Position numbers and translations under genes: made by a program. Shown in pieces: positions 27,147 through 36,383 of a stretch of 64,000 bases of DNA. The stretch comes from Bacteroidales bacterium (GTDB lineage Bacteria; Bacteroidota; Bacteroidia; Bacteroidales; UBA12170). The stretch's first letter is position 1. The number at the start of each line of letters is the position of its first letter. The notes below the pieces were generated by a model, which saw only the letters and a list, made by a program, of their open reading frames with translations, did not search any database and was not told the origin of the DNA. The stretch covers positions 20,413 to 84,412 of the forward strand of contig JADGDY010000006.1 in the NCBI GenBank assembly GCA_016744655.1, written 5' to 3'.

Positions 27147-28052
27147 ATGAAAAAAAGAGTAAGTTTAGTTTTATCAGGAGGAGGAGCCAGAGGCATGGCT
27201 CATGTTGGAGTTATTGAGGAACTCGAAAATGCAGGCTATGAAATTCATTCTGTAGTAGGTACTTCAATGGGTGCATTAGTCGGTGGTATGTATGCCATGG
27301 GCCAGATGGAAACCTTTAAAAAATGGATGTGTAGCCTCGATAAAATGAAAGTCTTTAACTTGGTAGACTTTACCATAAGCTCCCATGGCGTAGTCAAAGG
27401 TGATAAGGTGTTTAGTAGAATGGAAGAACTCATACCAGATAAAAAAATAGAAAAGCTCTCCATATACTTTGCGGCATTGGCTGTTGATTTAATAAAAAGA
27501 GACGAAGTTAAGTTTGAAAAGGGAAGTTTCTATAAAGCTGTGAGGGCCAGTATGGCGATTCCTAATGTTTTGAAGCCTGTAATAACTAAAAAGCAATTAC
27601 TTGTAGACGGAGGGCTTATGCATAACCTTCCCTTATTGCACGCCAAAAGAGAGGAAGGTGATATTCTAATCGCCGTAGATGTAGGAGCAAATGTTCCGGT
27701 CATCAAAAGTTCCCTTATGCTCAAAGAAACCCAAGAGCAAGAATCAGTCTATCATAAGACAGTTAACGAGTTTTATCAACGAGTTCAAAAATGGATTCCC
27801 TTCGATAGAGAAGACGGTGAAGAGAAAATAGAAAAACTTGGTTATTTAGACTTGATGAATAGTACTGTTAATTTGATGATGGAGCATCAAACCAAATTGC
27901 AAATTCTCAACACACCACCAGATATCTTAGTTCAGATTTCTAGGGACACCTGTGGTACTTATGATTTCCATTGTACCGCAGATGTAATAGAAGCGGGTAG
28001 ATTGGCATTTCTTGCCGAAATGGAGAAAAGAGATAACATTGATACTTTATAA
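27147..28052 (+). CDS. Patatin-like phospholipase
   Basis: The 301-residue protein has the complete patatin catalytic set: oxyanion loop SGGGARGMAH (10-19), nucleophile Ser40 in GTSMG, and the dyad aspartate Asp154 in VDGGLMHNLPL. There is no signal peptide or barrel domain, so it is probably a cytoplasmic RssA/YlbK-type member acting on lipids or acyl thioesters. The segment after residue 190, with EREDGEEKIEKL-like charged helices, is not part of the catalytic core. It stands alone with its own likely promoter. Confidence 0.9.
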   Translation: MKKRVSLVLSGGGARGMAHVGVIEELENAGYEIHSVVGTSMGALVGGMYAMGQMETFKKWMCSLDKMKVFNLVDFTISSHGVVKGDKVFSRMEELIPDKKIEKLSIYFAALAVDLIKRDEVKFEKGSFYKAVRASMAIPNVLKPVITKKQLLVDGGLMHNLPLLHAKREEGDILIAVDVGANVPVIKSSLMLKETQEQESVYHKTVNEFYQRVQKWIPFDREDGEEKIEKLGYLDLMNSTVNLMMEHQTKLQILNTPPDILVQISRDTCGTYDFHCTADVIEAGRLAFLAEMEKRDNIDTL

Positions 28053-28206
28053 AAACAAGCTATTATTATGATTAGCGTTTCTTAACACATAAATATTTCT
28101 TGATTTTATTGGGCTTTGGAATTTTTCTTAAATTTGATTTTCCTTTTTATCTCAAAGGTATAGAGATGGATAAGTCTTTTAAACTATTAAACTTAAAAAT
28201 TCCCTT

Positions 28207-28932
28207 ATGAAGTATCACCTCGTGTATTTGTTGCTTGGAGTCCTTTTTCTTACTTCCTGCAATTGTGAAAAACCAAAATATCTAGAAGAAGAAGCCATAT
28301 CAGCTTTTGATGAAATGAGCACAACTATTGGTGAAATGAACTCTTGTAGTTATACCATCACCATAAAAGCATTAAAACCTGATGCTGAGTTTCGTGATGT
28401 AACTCATGATGTTTATTTTAAAGGCCCTGACAAAATGTATATCTACTCAAGTTCGGAGGATATGTCTAGGGGGTATTGGTATAATGGAAATCAATTTGCC
28501 TATTATAATTTCTTAAATGCTACCTTTGATACTTTAGCAGCACCAGGGAATATTCTTGAAACCATTGAAGCCATTCATGATAAGTATGGTATTTATTTTC
28601 CTGCTGCCGATTTTTTCTATCCTACCTTTACCGATGATATGATAGATAATTTTGATTCTATATTATATTTAAATGATGAGAAATTAAAACAAAGAACCAT
28701 CATTGATATTGCTGGACTGAATGCCAAAAAGGAAGTGTATTTTACTCTAGAGAAAGATAAAATAGGGATACTACCAATAGGATTAAGCATTTATGAAAAA
28801 TCTGAGGGAGTTAATTTGGCCTATGAAGCAAATATTAGCAATTGGCGTTATAATCCTAATTTACTCGATCGCCTTTTCAATTTTAAGCCTAGAGAATCAG
28901 ATACACGAGTAAAATTAGAACCCAAAAAATAA
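28207..28932 (+). CDS. DUF2092-like (LolA-fold) lipoprotein
   Basis: The 241-residue protein has a lipoprotein signal ending LTSC (Cys18). The mature part resembles DUF2092, a LolA/LppX-like half-barrel thought to bind hydrophobic ligands: SCSYTITIKAL, then VYFKGPDKMYIYSS, GYWYNGNQFAYYN, and KEVYFTLEKDKIGILPIGLSIYE near the end. The next gene starts five bases after its stop, so the two are very likely co-transcribed and may work together at the envelope. Confidence 0.75.
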   Translation: MKYHLVYLLLGVLFLTSCNCEKPKYLEEEAISAFDEMSTTIGEMNSCSYTITIKALKPDAEFRDVTHDVYFKGPDKMYIYSSSEDMSRGYWYNGNQFAYYNFLNATFDTLAAPGNILETIEAIHDKYGIYFPAADFFYPTFTDDMIDNFDSILYLNDEKLKQRTIIDIAGLNAKKEVYFTLEKDKIGILPIGLSIYEKSEGVNLAYEANISNWRYNPNLLDRLFNFKPRESDTRVKLEPKK

Positions 28933-28937
28933 GACCC

Positions 28938-29957
28938 ATGAAAAAGTATATATATATCACCTTAACAATCTTGTTATTTATAGGGATGTCTGTGACAGAA
29001 GTCATGGCTCAAAGAATGAATCATAGCCGTGGTGGAGGTTCTAGAGGAGGCGGAAGTAGCGTGAATAGAAGTAGTGGTGCTAATCGTTCTGTAAATGGAG
29101 GAGCCCAAAGATCGCAATCACGCCCACAAACTCAGCAAAGAAGCACCAATCAGAATAGAAATAAAAGTGCTACAAAGGCTAATAGAAGTCAAACGCAGAA
29201 TAGAAATAAAGGAGCTCAAACCAGAGACCATTCTAATGTGCAAAGAAAGAATACGAATAATAAAGTCAAAGCATCTGATAGAAGTGGAAATAACAACCGC
29301 AGTGGAAATGTATCTAATAGAACCGGAAACAATTCCAATAACAGAAGCGGTAATAATGTAAATAATCGCTCCGGTAACAAAGTGAATATTGATAACAGCA
29401 GAACTAATGTCAACGTAAATGTAAACAGGAATGTTCATGTGAGTTCTCACCATCATGGTCGCTATTATAATGGGCACCGAGGTTATCGCCCTTATTATTA
29501 CCATCCTTATCGTCCTTATTATTATGGACCTCGTTGGCATCCTGTTGGTTTCTTTATTACAACTATGGTAGCTACCGCAGTAATTGTTTCCATTCACAAT
29601 CAACAGTATTATTACGATTCTGGAGTCTATTATGTTCAAGCAACCAGTGGATACACAGTGGTGCCTGCTCCTGTTAACATAATTGTTGTGGAGGTGCCTG
29701 AGGAGAAAGAAGCAATTCCCATGGATGACTTAACTTATTATTATTTTGGAGGAGCTTTCTATGAGAAAGTTGATGATGGATATAAAGTTATTGCAGCACC
29801 GGATGGAGCTATCGTTTCAACCATCCCAGAAGGAGGAGAAGAAGTAGAAATAGGTGAACAAAAATATGTATTCTATAATGATATTTATTTCCAGCCTTTA
29901 TCACAAGATGGAAAAGATGTTTATCAAGTGGTGGAAATGGAACCTATTGAGGAATAA
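28938..29957 (+). CDS. Exported Gly/Arg/Asn-rich protein with C-terminal DUF6515-like domain
   Basis: A signal peptide ends VMAQR. Residues about 26-170 are low complexity (Gly, Ser, Arg, Asn, Gln), with repeated units such as NNRSGNN. A His/Tyr/Pro-rich segment (YRPYYYHPYRPYYYGPRW) and one membrane-like helix (FFITTMVATAVIVSI, about 208-222) follow. The C-terminus (about 225-339) has duplicated small strands DLTYYYFGGAFYEKVDDGYKV and KYVFYNDIYFQP, as in DUF6515. Function unknown. It is paired with the DUF2092 lipoprotein gene five bases upstream. Confidence 0.72.
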   Translation: MKKYIYITLTILLFIGMSVTEVMAQRMNHSRGGGSRGGGSSVNRSSGANRSVNGGAQRSQSRPQTQQRSTNQNRNKSATKANRSQTQNRNKGAQTRDHSNVQRKNTNNKVKASDRSGNNNRSGNVSNRTGNNSNNRSGNNVNNRSGNKVNIDNSRTNVNVNVNRNVHVSSHHHGRYYNGHRGYRPYYYHPYRPYYYGPRWHPVGFFITTMVATAVIVSIHNQQYYYDSGVYYVQATSGYTVVPAPVNIIVVEVPEEKEAIPMDDLTYYYFGGAFYEKVDDGYKVIAAPDGAIVSTIPEGGEEVEIGEQKYVFYNDIYFQPLSQDGKDVYQVVEMEPIEE

Positions 29958-29978
29958 TATAAAAAATATTAAATCAAA

Positions 29979-30011
29979 ATCCCTGAATCAAAATGATTTA
30001 GGGGTTTTTTT
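29979..30011 (+). terminator. Terminator after the DUF6515-like gene
   Basis: ATCCCTGAATCA (29979-29990) pairs with TGATTTAGGGGT (29994-30005), followed by a T-run to 30011. Confidence 0.85.
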
Positions 30012-30227
30012 GTGAGCATGGTTTTTATAAATCAACCTCCATAAAATATGGATGAAGTATCCACAAATAGAATAATCTACATGTCAGAGGATTAATAGAG
30101 TTTGCAAGAAAATATAAATGTGCACCCAATTCAGCAATCCAGCAATCAATAATTTGTTAAAAGATAAGACTCTATCGTGAATCCAATTTAAGTATTTAGC
30201 TTAATTCGTTTTCTTGAAAATCCATTT

Positions 30228-30434
30228 TTAGTAAATCGGTGGTTTTTTATTTGATGTTCTGATAAGAATGAATACTATTCTGATGAGCTGTTCATCTTTT
30301 ACATTTTCCGCTATTAGCTTTGTTTCATGAATTGTAAATCCCTTGTCTAAGTATTCATTTACTTTATGGTGGGTTTGAAAACCTGATTCAAAACTATAGT
30401 CCAGTAAGGTGTGTATTGTAATTACTTCTTTCAT
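30228..30434 (-). CDS. Small hypothetical protein (68 residues)
   Basis: The product is soluble and mixed charged (MKEVITIHTLLDYSFESG...) with no recognised motif. In its favour are an A-rich stretch before the ATG, as usual for Bacteroidota, and a TAACTTTA that is one base from the -7 consensus. It is the only sizeable open frame between the DUF6515 terminator and the macroglobulin gene. It could still be a chance frame. Confidence 0.4.
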   Translation of the reverse strand: MKEVITIHTLLDYSFESGFQTHHKVNEYLDKGFTIHETKLIAENVKDEQLIRIVFILIRTSNKKPPIY

Positions 30435-30620
30435 TTTATTTGAGTTTTTTAAGAGCAGTAAAGTTAATGAAAGTATAATGTAGAATAATAGAATGGAGAA
30501 ATAAAAAAAAACTCGGCAGGTAGGCTAATGTTTGGATGACTTTTTACTTACATTTTACCACTAAAAAGTATGGAGAGTGTTTTCTATTGTTTATCTTTAC
30601 TGCAAATAAAATCCTCCATT

Positions 30621-33600
30621 ATGAATCGCTTTTCAGCTAATAAACTAGGCTTTATTTTAGCCCTTTTCGTATTCTTAATTCTATTCACCAATTGTAAAGA
30701 TGAGAAGAGTCCCAAAAAAACAGATCCAGCTTACACCAGCTATATTACCGCTTTTACTGGTGATGTGGTTAGTAATCAGTCTAACATCAAAGTTCGCTTA
30801 TCACAAAATCATTCTGGAGCTATTACTGGAGAAGCAATAGTTGAGCCTGTTTTTCAGTTTAGTCCTAAAATTGCAGGACAAGCTTTTTGGCTCGATGCAC
30901 AAACCATAGAGTTTCGACCCGAAGAAAATTTGCCTTCTGGGAAATTATATACAGTGGAGTTTATGCTTGGGAAATTGCTTCAAGTGCCAAAGGATTTAGA
31001 TAAATTCGAATTCCAATTTCAAGTGATGAAGCAATCCATGGATATCAACTTCGAAGCCATAAATACTTATGATAAAAACCAATTAAAATGGCAAGCTTTA
31101 GAAGGAATGGCATTAACTTATGATTTCGGGAAAACAGAGGCTTTAGAATCTGGCATTTCAGCTTATCAAAATGGAAAGAAATTAAATATCAAATGGAAGC
31201 ATCAAGATGGAGGAAAGATGCATTATTTTACCATTGATAGTGTAGAAAGAAAGGCAAAAGCGGAAGAAGTAGTATTACACTGGAGTGGAAAAGAACTAGG
31301 TATCAATGAGGAGGGTGAAAAGAAATTCAAAGTTCCTTCACTGAATGATTTTAGTATTCTAGATGTTAAGGTTATACAAATGACTGAACCTTCTATTTTA
31401 GTTCAATTTTCGGACCCTATAAATGAGAAACAAGATTTAACTGGCTTGGTTCATTTTAGCCCAGAACTCAGTATCAAAACATTGGTAGAGGGCAATCAGA
31501 TTAAAATATTTCCAAACGAGAAAGTTACAGGAAGTTATAAACTGAAGGTGAATGGTTCTATCCAAAACAAAGAAGCCTATCAACTCGGTGAAACCTATGA
31601 AAAGATAGTCAGTTTTAAAAGCTTAAAACCTGCTGTGGAATTGATAGGAGAAGGGAATATTCTACCCTCCTCCAATGGACTTGTCTTTCCTTTTAAGGCT
31701 GTTGGCTTAAGTGCAGTAAATATTAAAATCATCAAGGTTTTTGAAGATAATATCATGCAGTTCCTTCAAAATAATCAAGTCAGTGGAACCAATGAACTGA
31801 AGCGCGTTGGTAGACTAGTTTATAAAGGAGAATTAACATTGAAATCTGAGGAGGCCATCGATTATGGTCAGTGGAATAATTTCGCTATCGACCTATCAAG
31901 CTATATAGAAGTGGACCCAGGAGCCATTTATAGAATAGTGCTCAGCTTTGATAAAAACCAATCCTTATATGTTTGTGATGACAATGGTGAAGAAACGAGT
32001 TTACAAGCCGATGTAGTTAACGATAATAGCGAAGACTGGGACAATTCATCAGGATATTACTATTATTACGATTCTGGTAATAATTCTTATTATGGAGCCA
32101 ATTATAATTATTATGAAAGAGACGACCCTTGCAAAATTTCCTATTACCTAAATGGCAACAGAGTTGTTGGGAGAAATATCTTGGCTTCTGATTTGGGGAT
32201 AATTGCTAAAGGAGGGCATGGAAATCATCTATTAATAGCTGTTACAGATCTGAGAAACACTTTGCCAATGGCCGAAGTAGATGTGGAAATATATAATTTT
32301 CAACAGCAATTAATAGAAACTCAAAAAACCGATATCAATGGTTTTGTTCAAATAGATTTACATAAAAAGCCTTATTTACTCATTGCAAAATACGAAAAGC
32401 AAAGAGGCTATCTGCGCTTAGATGATGGTTCTGCATTATCGCTAAGCATGTTTGATATTGGTGGTCAGAGAAATGAAAAAGGTATCAAGGGTTATATGTA
32501 TGGTGAGCGTGGCGTTTGGCGTCCTGGAGATTCTCTTTATATGGCCTTTATGCTGGAAGATAGAGACAGAACATTACCTCTAAACCACCCTGTGGTATTT
32601 GAGCTATACACTCCTCGTCAGCAATTGTTTTATAGAACTGTAGCAAATAGTTCAGTTGGTGGAATCTACGATTTCAGAACCTCTACTCCTCAAGATACTG
32701 AAACTGGAATGTGGCGAGCAAAAGTAAAAGTTGGAGGTGCTATTTTTACTAAGAACCTGAGGATTGAAGCCATTAAACCCAATCGCTTAAAAGTAAAACT
32801 CGACTTTGGAAAAGAGTTATTATCAAAAGGGAATCCAAATGTAGGAGAGATTGAGGTAAAATGGCTACATGGGGCCATTGCCAGCGATTTGCAAACCGAT
32901 GTGGAGATGAAACTATATCCTGACAATAATGCTTTCCCTAAATATAAAGGCTATAGTTTCCAGGATAAATCTCGCTCCTTTTATTCTGAAACCCAAATGG
33001 TTTTCGATGGAAAAGTAAATGAGAATGGAATTGCAGAAATGCAGCCCAATATTAATGTGGGAGAAAATGCCCCTGGGATGTTAAAGGCAAATTTCAAAAT
33101 CAGAGCCTTCGAAAAAGGGGGTGATTTTTCAGTGAATAGAAGGAGTATTTCTTACTCTCCATATTCTAGTTATGTGGGTGTGAAAATCCCAGAAGGAAAA
33201 GGCTGGAATGGTGCATTATATTCAGACGAAGACCAGGTAATTCCTATCGTTACAATAGATGAAAATGGAAACCCAATTGATAGACAAGGACTAAAAATAG
33301 AAATCTATAATGTATATTGGAGATGGTGGTGGGAAAGCTCTTCAGATAATGATTTGGCTCACTATGTATCCAATAGACATGAATATCTATTACAAACTGA
33401 AACTATTGACACCAAAGATGGAAAAGCTCAATTCAAGATGAATCTGGGTGGACATTATTACGGCAGAAAATATATGAGGGTCGTCGACCCTGTTTCTGGA
33501 CATAGCACCGGAAAAGAATTCTATGTGACTTATAATGGATGGAATGATTCAGGTGAAAATCCTGGAGGAGCCGAAATGCTAACTTTTTCCACTGATAAAG

Positions 33601-36188
33601 AGAAATACCAAATTGGAGATGATATCAAAGTAAATATGCCAACTGCAAAAGGAGGTCGTATACTAGTGAGTGTAGAAACTGGAGCTAGAATAATCAAAAG
33701 TTTCTGGGTGAATCTTTCCGAAGGTGAAAAACATTTTGAGTTGAAAGCTAAAGAAGAAATGAGCCCTAATGTTTATCTACATCTGACTTTACTACAGCCA
33801 CACAATCAAATGAAAAACGATTTACCTATTCGTATGTTTGGTGTACAATCTATTTCAGTGGAAAATGCAGATTCACATCTCCATCCAAAACTCAGCATGC
33901 CAAAAACGCTAGAGCCTGAAACTAAGTTTAAGGTAAAAGTGGAGGAGGCTAATGGACGAAAAATGTCCTATACATTAGCTGTAGTTGAAGATGGTTTATT
34001 AGATTTAACCAATTTCAAAACCCCATCTCCTTGGTATCATTTTAATGCCAAAGAAGCCTTAAGTGTTCGTACTTGGGATATGTATTCCTATGTGATGGGT
34101 GCCTTCACGGGAAAAATGGCAGGTCTTTTAGCCATCGGTGGTGATGAAGCTGCTAAAGAGGATGGTGGTGCCAAAGCCAATCGTTTTAAACCAGTTGTGA
34201 AATTCCTCGGACCTTTTGAATTAGCTGCTAAAGGAAAGAATGAACATGAAATACTCATGCCTAATTACGTTGGTTCTGTAAGAACTATGGTAATAGCCAA
34301 AGATGGAACAGCTTATGGCTCTGTAGATGAAACTTGCCCTGTAAAAAAGCCTTTAATGGTGTTGGCCACATTGCCAAGAGTGGTTGGCCCAAATGAAACT
34401 GTCACCCTTCCAGTGACTGTTTTTGCCATGGAAGACCATATTAAAAATGTGAAAATAAGGGTGGAGGCCAATAAAATGTTTGAGGTATTGGAATCCAATC
34501 AACAAAGTATAACTTTTGAAAGACAAGGAGACCAAGTCGCGAATTTCCAATTGAAGGTGGCTGATGGTATAGGATTAGGCAAAGTAAAAATAGAAGTTAG
34601 TAGTGGGAGCGAAAAAGCATTTTATGATGTGGAACTTGATGTTAGAGCTCCTAATCCTAGAATAACAGATGTGGAATCAGCAGTGCTAGAGGCTGGTCAA
34701 ACTTGGACCTCTAATTATTCACCTGTTGGAATAGAAGGAACCAATACAGGTATGCTTGAAGTTTCTAGTATTCCTCCTCTAAACCTTGAAAAAAGATTGA
34801 ATTATCTCATTCGTTATCCCCATGGTTGCATTGAGCAAACTACTTCGGCAGTATTTGCACAGTTATATTTAGATCATTTTATAGAGCTTTCTCCTCAACA
34901 AACGTTAAAAACAGAAAGAAATATAAAAGCAGCAATCAATAAACTCCGTTCCTTCCAAACCTATTTGGGTGGTTTTAGTTATTGGCCAGGAGGCGAACGT
35001 AATAACCCCTGGGGAACTAATTATGCTGGACATTTTATTCTTGAAGCTAAGAATAAAGGTTACGACCTTCCTCCAGGTTTATTACATAATTGGATTAATT
35101 TCCAAAAGCAAGAAGCTAATAGTTGGACGAGCGAAGGAAGTGCATTTTATCAATCAGAAAGCCAATTGACACAGGCTTACAGACTCTACACTTTAGCATT
35201 GGCAGATGCTCCAGTTTTAGGAGCAATGAACAGATTGAAAAACAGAACGGATTTAACAGTAGTTACCCAATATTATTTGGCATCGGCTTATTATTTAATA
35301 GGGAAAAAATCGATTGCAGAGAGCATGATAAAAGATGCAGGAATAAATGTTGCAACTAATTACAGATATTCAAATACCTATGGTAGTGAAGACAGAAATA
35401 AAGCCATTATTCTAGAAGCTTTAGCTCTTCTTGGTGAAAAAGGTAAAGCAAAAATCCTCTTTGATGAACTAAGTGGTAGCCTAGCTTCCGAATCTTGGAT
35501 GAGCACTCAAACTACGGCTTATTCTTTATTAGCGATTTCAAAATTTATAGGTAATTCTGATATAGGTAAACAAGAATTATCATTTCAATTAAACTCTGAT
35601 CAGAAAGCTATTGAAAAAGTAAAAAGCACTACAAGTATCAAGCAAATTGCCTTGGATTTTGAGGGCACAAAACAGAGGAGCCTATCTGTCGAAAACACCA
35701 CAAATAATACAATATTTATTAGATTGCAATTGGAAGGTATTCCTGCAATTGGTGATTCTACAAATGCACAAAGTGATTTAAAAATGACTGTGGTGTATCG
35801 CGATTTAGATGGAAATAATATCGATCCGAAGAATATAAAACAGGGAAGTGATTTTATGGCCCAAGTGGAAGTTCAACACCCAGGTGTAAGACAAAAATAT
35901 AAGGATATGGCATTGACTCAGATTTTTCCTTCAGGTTGGGAAATCAGGAATATGAGAATGGACGAAGGCTTCTCGGAGTCTTCTGAAAGTCCATTTACCT
36001 ATCAAGATATTCGCGATGATAGAGTTTTAACCTATTTTGATTTGGAAAGAGGTCAAAGAAAAACTTTTACTGTTTTATTGAACGCTTCGTATAAAGGAAA
36101 GTATTATTTGCCAACCACCTATTGCGAAGCCATGTACGATCACAATATCAATGTTCGAGTTGCTGGTGAGTGGGTTGAGGTAAATTAA
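30621..36188 (+). CDS. Bacterial alpha-2-macroglobulin family lipoprotein
   Basis: The frame opens at 30570, but MNRFSANKLG at 30621 gives the better signal sequence, with a probable acylated Cys25 (1855 residues). MG/BRD-type domains lead to the alpha-2-macroglobulin domain (YGERGVWRPGDSLY), the bait region and the thioester domain, with HGCIEQTTS holding the intact Cys1403-Gln1406 pair. GGFSYWPGG follows in the TED, and the MG10-like C-terminus ends the protein. These proteins are thought to trap proteases that breach the outer membrane. The pbpC gene follows after 195 bases, the classic partner that would repair peptidoglycan. Confidence 0.93.
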   Translation: MNRFSANKLGFILALFVFLILFTNCKDEKSPKKTDPAYTSYITAFTGDVVSNQSNIKVRLSQNHSGAITGEAIVEPVFQFSPKIAGQAFWLDAQTIEFRPEENLPSGKLYTVEFMLGKLLQVPKDLDKFEFQFQVMKQSMDINFEAINTYDKNQLKWQALEGMALTYDFGKTEALESGISAYQNGKKLNIKWKHQDGGKMHYFTIDSVERKAKAEEVVLHWSGKELGINEEGEKKFKVPSLNDFSILDVKVIQMTEPSILVQFSDPINEKQDLTGLVHFSPELSIKTLVEGNQIKIFPNEKVTGSYKLKVNGSIQNKEAYQLGETYEKIVSFKSLKPAVELIGEGNILPSSNGLVFPFKAVGLSAVNIKIIKVFEDNIMQFLQNNQVSGTNELKRVGRLVYKGELTLKSEEAIDYGQWNNFAIDLSSYIEVDPGAIYRIVLSFDKNQSLYVCDDNGEETSLQADVVNDNSEDWDNSSGYYYYYDSGNNSYYGANYNYYERDDPCKISYYLNGNRVVGRNILASDLGIIAKGGHGNHLLIAVTDLRNTLPMAEVDVEIYNFQQQLIETQKTDINGFVQIDLHKKPYLLIAKYEKQRGYLRLDDGSALSLSMFDIGGQRNEKGIKGYMYGERGVWRPGDSLYMAFMLEDRDRTLPLNHPVVFELYTPRQQLFYRTVANSSVGGIYDFRTSTPQDTETGMWRAKVKVGGAIFTKNLRIEAIKPNRLKVKLDFGKELLSKGNPNVGEIEVKWLHGAIASDLQTDVEMKLYPDNNAFPKYKGYSFQDKSRSFYSETQMVFDGKVNENGIAEMQPNINVGENAPGMLKANFKIRAFEKGGDFSVNRRSISYSPYSSYVGVKIPEGKGWNGALYSDEDQVIPIVTIDENGNPIDRQGLKIEIYNVYWRWWWESSSDNDLAHYVSNRHEYLLQTETIDTKDGKAQFKMNLGGHYYGRKYMRVVDPVSGHSTGKEFYVTYNGWNDSGENPGGAEMLTFSTDKEKYQIGDDIKVNMPTAKGGRILVSVETGARIIKSFWVNLSEGEKHFELKAKEEMSPNVYLHLTLLQPHNQMKNDLPIRMFGVQSISVENADSHLHPKLSMPKTLEPETKFKVKVEEANGRKMSYTLAVVEDGLLDLTNFKTPSPWYHFNAKEALSVRTWDMYSYVMGAFTGKMAGLLAIGGDEAAKEDGGAKANRFKPVVKFLGPFELAAKGKNEHEILMPNYVGSVRTMVIAKDGTAYGSVDETCPVKKPLMVLATLPRVVGPNETVTLPVTVFAMEDHIKNVKIRVEANKMFEVLESNQQSITFERQGDQVANFQLKVADGIGLGKVKIEVSSGSEKAFYDVELDVRAPNPRITDVESAVLEAGQTWTSNYSPVGIEGTNTGMLEVSSIPPLNLEKRLNYLIRYPHGCIEQTTSAVFAQLYLDHFIELSPQQTLKTERNIKAAINKLRSFQTYLGGFSYWPGGERNNPWGTNYAGHFILEAKNKGYDLPPGLLHNWINFQKQEANSWTSEGSAFYQSESQLTQAYRLYTLALADAPVLGAMNRLKNRTDLTVVTQYYLASAYYLIGKKSIAESMIKDAGINVATNYRYSNTYGSEDRNKAIILEALALLGEKGKAKILFDELSGSLASESWMSTQTTAYSLLAISKFIGNSDIGKQELSFQLNSDQKAIEKVKSTTSIKQIALDFEGTKQRSLSVENTTNNTIFIRLQLEGIPAIGDSTNAQSDLKMTVVYRDLDGNNIDPKNIKQGSDFMAQVEVQHPGVRQKYKDMALTQIFPSGWEIRNMRMDEGFSESSESPFTYQDIRDDRVLTYFDLERGQRKTFTVLLNASYKGKYYLPTTYCEAMYDHNINVRVAGEWVEVN

Positions 36189-36195
36189 TAATTGG

Positions 36196-36224
36196 TTTTT
36201 GTGTTTACTTTGAGTGCCTCATTG
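36196..36224. repeat. CTTAGTGTCTT-type motif, decayed copy
   Basis: TTTTTGTGTTTACTTTGAGT followed by GCCTCATTG resembles the core TTTGTGTAGCTTTGAGTCTT of the copy at 38706-38746. It lies directly after the macroglobulin gene stop. Confidence 0.35.
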
Positions 36225-36272
36225 CAATAACAGAAATGATAAAAATAAATTAAGGTATCCAATTAAACTTGA

Positions 36273-36316
36273 TTTTTTTTTCGCTCCCTTTAGGGTCAGG
36301 GCAAGCAAAAAAAAAT
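36273..36316. repeat. GC-rich hairpin with T/A arms (CCCTTTAGGG family)
   Basis: A T-run ending CGC (36273-36284) pairs with GC followed by an A-run (36305-36315). The core is TCCCTTTAGGGTCAGGGCAA. The right flank GCAAAAAAAAATGATAAATG closely matches GCAAAAAAAAACGATAAATA at the edge of the large repeat (about 53690-53709). It lies between the macroglobulin and pbpC genes. Confidence 0.55.
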
Positions 36317-36383
36317 GATAAATGGGTCTTATAATTAATTTGGTTTAGTTATTTACCTCTAAAAGTAAATTTGAACAATTTTA

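Noticed and set aside
29118..29639. Long open frame opposite the DUF6515-like gene
   Set aside because: It is a shadow produced by the repetitive Asn/Arg/Ser codons of the real gene on the plus strand.
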